The notes under the pieces are model-generated. The model searched no databases, was not told where the DNA came from, and saw nothing but the letters and a program-made list of their open reading frames with translations. DNA of 64,000 nucleotides from Chloroflexi bacterium CFX4 (lineage in GTDB: Bacteria > Chloroflexota > Anaerolineae > Aggregatilineales > UBA2796): positions 248,001-312,000 of the forward strand of contig QWHC01000002.1 of the NCBI GenBank assembly GCA_021404685.1. Direction: 5' to 3'. How positions within the stretch are numbered: position 1 is the stretch's first letter; every line of letters begins with the position of its first letter. A program made the translations under genes and the position numbers. Positions 60,423 through 64,000 of this stretch are shown here, in pieces.

Positions 60423-61474
60423 CGGACTGCCTCACGCATGGCGCGGTAGCTGGCGATCCACTCGGCATCGTGTGCCTGAATGAAGCGTTCTGCCTGCTGC
60501 ACCAGCGTTTTATCGCCGATGAACAACGGCACGCGCTGATGAAGCGTGTGTGGCTGAATGTCAAGGATGTTGCCCAAGCCGTCCGAGGCGTAGCCGCCGG
60601 CTTGCTCGATCAGGTAGGCAAGCGGCGCGCACTCGTAAATCAGGCGCAGTTTGCCGCTTGGCTGCGCCGGATTCTGCAAATTGCCCGGATATAGATAGAC
60701 GCCGCCCTTTAGCAGAATGCGGTGAAAATCTGCCACCAAGGCACCCATATAGCGCGCATCAAGCGGTTTGCGCTGCGGCTCCTCTTTGGCTTGCAGCCAG
60801 TCCACGTATTTACGCACGCCAAGCGTCCAGTAGCGCTCATTGCCGTGATTGGTGCCGTAGTAGCGCGGCGATGGTGCGATCTGCATATTGGGATGGCTCA
60901 GGATGAACTCGCCGAGCGACGAATCGAGCGTGAAGCCATGCACGCCTTGCCCTGTCGAATAGACCATCATCGTGCTGGGACCGTAGACGATGTAGCCGGC
61001 GGCGGCGATCTCGCGCCCCGCTTGCAGCACATCGCTCAGATCGCCACGCGCACCAAAGCTGACCTTGCGGAACATCGCAAATATGGTGCCGATGCTGGCG
61101 TTGACATCTGGATTGCCTGATCCATCCAGCGGATCAAAGACAAGTGCGTAACGTCCGCACGGGAACTGCGGCGGAATGGGCAGAATGTCCTCGTGTTCTT
61201 CGGAAGCCATCACGCACAGCCGACCGGTGTGATCGTTCATCTTGAAAATGGTCTGATCAGCGAAAATATCCAATTTTTGCTGCACCTCGCCAGAGGCATT
61301 TACGGAATCGGTGCTGCCAAGGATGTTGATCAAGCCGGCGCGCCGTGCTTCACGGGCAATAATTTTGGCTGCCAGCGCCATATCTTGCAGGATTTGGGTA
61401 AAGGTGCCAGTTGCTTCTGGGTGTTGGCGCTGCTGCTCAATGATATGGCGCTCAATGGTGATCAAGGGCGGCAT
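60419..61474 (-). CDS. fbp: Fructose-1,6-bisphosphatase class I
   Basis: A 351-residue gluconeogenic phosphatase. The metal site is in [10 protein letters not shown] and [20 protein letters not shown]; other marks are [59 protein letters not shown] and [16 protein letters not shown]. It hydrolyses fructose 1,6-bisphosphate and would serve gluconeogenesis, or the Calvin cycle if one exists. AAGGAGA lies before the ATG at 61474, preferred over the longer frame upstream. A TATAAT (61536-61541, minus strand) is the likely -10. Confidence 0.95.
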   Translation of the reverse strand: MPPLITIERHIIEQQRQHPEATGTFTQILQDMALAAKIIAREARRAGLINILGSTDSVNASGEVQQKLDIFADQTIFKMNDHTGRLCVMASEEHEDILPIPPQFPCGRYALVFDPLDGSGNPDVNASIGTIFAMFRKVSFGARGDLSDVLQAGREIAAAGYIVYGPSTMMVYSTGQGVHGFTLDSSLGEFILSHPNMQIAPSPRYYGTNHGNERYWTLGVRKYVDWLQAKEEPQRKPLDARYMGALVADFHRILLKGGVYLYPGNLQNPAQPSGKLRLIYECAPLAYLIEQAGGYASDGLGNILDIQPHTLHQRVPLFIGDKTLVQQAERFIQAHDAEWIASYRAMREAVR

Positions 61475-61707
61475 AAGGGTCGATTCTCCTTCATAAAACT
61501 TTTTGCGGGTGTGCCTAACAAACATTTGTTTACGATTATACAGCAAGGGCGCAAGCTGCCGAAAGAGCGATAAAGATCGATCTTTGCCTGTTTGCCCATA
61601 AACAAATCGAAATTTTTTGTGAAATTTTCGTTATGCGTTAGAACTGCCTATCGGAAGTTCGCTACACTAGGTGTGAGTACGCTCAGGCTATGCAAAGGTT
61701 AGGGCAA

Positions 61708-64000
61708 ATGTTTAGTTTAGGTGGGAAGTCACGGTTAGGAATCGTCCTCATTGTTGTGGCTGTGGCGGCGCTTAGCCTGCTGCTGTGGCACGGTCAGCGC
61801 AGCCAAGCACCACAGGCTGCCAAGCCAAGCAATGTGATTACGCTTGAGAACGCACAAGCAGGCTCTACCGAGTGGCGCTCGCCCGAACTGACGGCAGCTA
61901 TTCAGGCGCGCCGCAACCGCGATGCCCTCCTCCAGGCAACACAAGCCGATGCCGACTCCGGCGCAGGCGTCCCGTTCAGCCGCACTGCGGATGCCCTGAA
62001 CACTTGGAGCGATAACAAGGCAATCTATGCTTACGCCAGCCATGTGAGCGTCAATAAAGGCGAGACAATCAGCTTTCACGTCAGCAGCAAAGCGCCCACC
62101 TTCAAACTGCAAATTTACCGCATCGGCTGGTATAACGGCGACGGCGCACGCCTGATGCGGACGGTGAACGATCTGCCCGGCACCGAATATCCAATCCCCG
62201 CGCCGAACCCAAGCACGGGCTTGTTAGAGCTGAATTGGGCAGCCGCCTATACCTTCAGTGTGCCGAACACTTGGGTTTCGGGCATTTATCAGGCAAAGTT
62301 CACCACCAACGATAATCAGGTGACCTACGCCATCTTCATCCTGCGCGATGACAGCCAAGCGGCGGATATTCTCTTTCAGGTGGTCACCAGCACCTATCAG
62401 GCCTATAACAACTGGGGCGGCAAAAGCCTCTATAATTTCAACTCCACGGGTGGTCAGCGCGCTCACAAGGTCTCGTATCTGCGCCCCTACAGCATTGATC
62501 TCGGCAACGGCTACCTCTACGGCGGCGATTTCGATCTGATCCAGTTCCTAGAACGCGAAGGCTACAACGTGACCTACGCCGCCAGCGAGGATGTTCACGC
62601 CCGCCCGAACCTGCTGGATAACCGTAAGATGTTCCTGAGCAACTACCATGATGAGTATTGGTCTTGGGAAATGCGCGCCAACCTTGAGGCGTGGATTGCC
62701 CAGGGCAAGCACACGGCGATCCTGTCTTCCAACAACATCTATTGGCAGACGCGCTACGAGCCTTCCAGCGGCGGGCAACCCAACACGACGTTGGTCTGCT
62801 ACAAACAGGCGAACCTCGATCCAATGTCCACCAGCAGCACGCCCGAACGGACAACCGTCCTGTGGCGCGATCCACCCGTCAACCGCCCTGAAAACCAGCT
62901 TTTGGGCGTCATGTACCACGATAACTTCGACTGGAACATCTTCTTTGATTACGTGGTGCAGAACAGCGATCACTGGCTGTACAAAGGCACAGGCTTAAGC
63001 AACGGCAGCACCATCCCGAACCTGATTAACGATGAGTACGACAGCGTGTGGGATAACGGCTTGACGCCTGCCAACCTGATTGTGCTGTCCAATTCGCCCA
63101 TTCCACTCACCGGCGGCGTTTCGCACGCCTCGATCTACACGGCGCCAAGCGGCGCGCTGGTCTTCGATGCCTCTACCAATTCGTGGGCGCGCTTCCTCGA
63201 TACGAATTGGGATGATGACATTGACGCCGATCCGATTGTGCAGCAGATCACGCGCAACTTGCTCAACCGCATGATCATGACGCCACAGCCTAAGCCGATT
63301 GATACCATTGGCGTGTTCCGCCCGTCAACAGCAACCTTTCATCTGCGGAACGCCAACACCACCGGTCCCGCTGATATAGATGTGGTCTTTGGCGATCCGA
63401 GCGATCTGCCCATCGTGGGTGACTGGGATGGCGACGGTGTGGATAGCATCGGCATTTACCGCCAAAGCACAGGCGTCTTTTACCTGAAAGATGTGAACGA
63501 CTTTGGCGCGCCCGTCCTCTACAGCTTTGTGTTGGGCAACCCAGGCGATACACCGCTGGCGGGCGATTGGGATGGTGACGGCGACGACGGCGTGGGTGTC
63601 TTCCGCCCAAGCAACGGCTTGATCTACCTCAAAAATAGCCTGACGACGGGCTTTGCCGATCAGACGATGGTCTTGGGCATTCCGAACGATGTAGGCATCG
63701 CTGGGGACTGGGACGGCGACGGTGTGGATTCGGTCGGCGTCTACCGTCCTTCCAACCAGTTGTTCTACCTGACGGATCGCGTCTGTAATTGCATCGTCGT
63801 CTCGGACTACACCTTGCTGCTGGGGGACGCGGGCGATGTGCCATTCGCAGGGGATTGGGATGGCGATGGGCGCGATAGCGTGGGTGTGTTCCGTCCCAGC
63901 AACGGCATCACCTACTTTAAGAATGCGCTGAGCAGCGGCTTTGCCGACATAGGCATTGTCTACGGCATTGCCAACGATAAGCCCGTAGCGGGCGTGTGGG
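61708..64000 (+). CDS. Large exported protein: DMFase-like domain and FG-GAP-type repeats (partial)
   Basis: The gene runs off the window after 764 residues with no stop. A membrane or signal segment (LGIVLIVVAVAALSLLLWH) is followed by a domain resembling the C-terminal half of N,N-dimethylformamidase large subunit (FKLQIYRIGWYNGDGARLM, YQAYNNWGGKSLYNF, EGYNVTYAASEDVHA, FLSNYHDEYWSWEMR). From about residue 560 four repeats of roughly 50 residues carry GDWDGDGVDSIGIYR, GDWDGDGDDGVGVFR, GDWDGDGVDSVGVYR and GDWDGDGRDSVGVFR, Ca-binding DxDGDxxD blades of an FG-GAP/VCBS-like propeller. The product probably acts outside the cell. The substrate is unknown. Confidence 0.8.
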   Translation, partial: MFSLGGKSRLGIVLIVVAVAALSLLLWHGQRSQAPQAAKPSNVITLENAQAGSTEWRSPELTAAIQARRNRDALLQATQADADSGAGVPFSRTADALNTWSDNKAIYAYASHVSVNKGETISFHVSSKAPTFKLQIYRIGWYNGDGARLMRTVNDLPGTEYPIPAPNPSTGLLELNWAAAYTFSVPNTWVSGIYQAKFTTNDNQVTYAIFILRDDSQAADILFQVVTSTYQAYNNWGGKSLYNFNSTGGQRAHKVSYLRPYSIDLGNGYLYGGDFDLIQFLEREGYNVTYAASEDVHARPNLLDNRKMFLSNYHDEYWSWEMRANLEAWIAQGKHTAILSSNNIYWQTRYEPSSGGQPNTTLVCYKQANLDPMSTSSTPERTTVLWRDPPVNRPENQLLGVMYHDNFDWNIFFDYVVQNSDHWLYKGTGLSNGSTIPNLINDEYDSVWDNGLTPANLIVLSNSPIPLTGGVSHASIYTAPSGALVFDASTNSWARFLDTNWDDDIDADPIVQQITRNLLNRMIMTPQPKPIDTIGVFRPSTATFHLRNANTTGPADIDVVFGDPSDLPIVGDWDGDGVDSIGIYRQSTGVFYLKDVNDFGAPVLYSFVLGNPGDTPLAGDWDGDGDDGVGVFRPSNGLIYLKNSLTTGFADQTMVLGIPNDVGIAGDWDGDGVDSVGVYRPSNQLFYLTDRVCNCIVVSDYTLLLGDAGDVPFAGDWDGDGRDSVGVFRPSNGITYFKNALSSGFADIGIVYGIANDKPVAGVW

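Overview
The window is bacterial chromosome, GC-rich and densely coded, with many ATGA or shorter gene overlaps. The gene content points to a member of the Chloroflexota, perhaps an Anaerolineae-type lineage. The reasons are a UDP-sulfoquinovose synthase, a CrtYcd/CruF-type carotenoid cluster, protoglobin, FmdB zinc-ribbon and S1-repeat proteins, peptidoglycan genes without outer-membrane genes, and a serS T-box. This placement is an inference from gene content, not from a phylogeny. I found no rRNA, tRNA, CRISPR array, prophage or insertion sequence.

Layout. 1-380 holds the end of a VapBC-like toxin-antitoxin pair whose antitoxin is frameshifted. 389-4572 (-) is a probable operon of an ABM-domain monooxygenase, an iron alcohol dehydrogenase, a membrane-anchored EEP hydrolase and a SerA-like dehydrogenase. 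4741-8997 (+) holds a PadR regulator followed by a MolABC-like metal or oxyanion importer (hybrid binding protein, FecCD permease, ATPase) and a THEP1-like NTPase. 9183-14311 (+) holds an atypical response regulator, sqdB, an FmdB protein and a GT-C-like membrane protein. 14292-21506 (-) is a cell-wall-like block: aldehyde dehydrogenase, divergent MurA-like protein, alpha/beta hydrolase, membrane-fused MurF-like ligase, Ddl and a dual-specificity phosphatase.

21721-31474 holds two uncharacterised genes (one frameshifted), an S1-repeat protein and a nucleotide-sugar dehydrogenase fired from back-to-back consensus promoters, a secreted beta-propeller-like protein, two tandem signal peptidases and aconitase. 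31725-39440 holds protoglobin with a divergent LysR regulator, then an endonuclease III-like enzyme, a GAF histidine kinase, a PIG-L deacetylase and PBP1A. 39450-48692 holds a decayed ADP-ribosylglycohydrolase, a small acidic protein, a GT2 enzyme, a DnaJ-class chaperone, HtrA, a hydrolase, a secreted GKPEGV-repeat protein, serS with a complete T-box leader, and Mrp.

49056-57762 (+) is one long, tightly packed carotenoid operon: crtI, crtB, crtYcd, an unknown membrane gene, an esterase-like hydrolase, cruF, a PlsY-family acyltransferase, a CruC/CruG-like glycosyltransferase and a second CrtI/CrtD-like desaturase. This set would suit a monocyclic, hydroxylated, glycosylated and possibly acylated carotenoid. 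A 9-bp inverted repeat over its promoter suggests a dedicated repressor. 57858-64000 holds hypAB, a TipAS-type MerR regulator with a textbook MerR promoter, a small anchored protein, fructose-1,6-bisphosphatase, and the start of a large exported protein with DMFase-like and FG-GAP-type repeats.

The most distinctive points are the carotenoid operon with its acyltransferase and operator, the binding protein that fuses a shrunken ModA-like domain to a class III domain, the MurA-like and MurF-like proteins that lack expected catalytic or substrate-binding elements, and several well-preserved regulatory elements. Two single-base frameshifts sit in homopolymers and may be sequencing errors.
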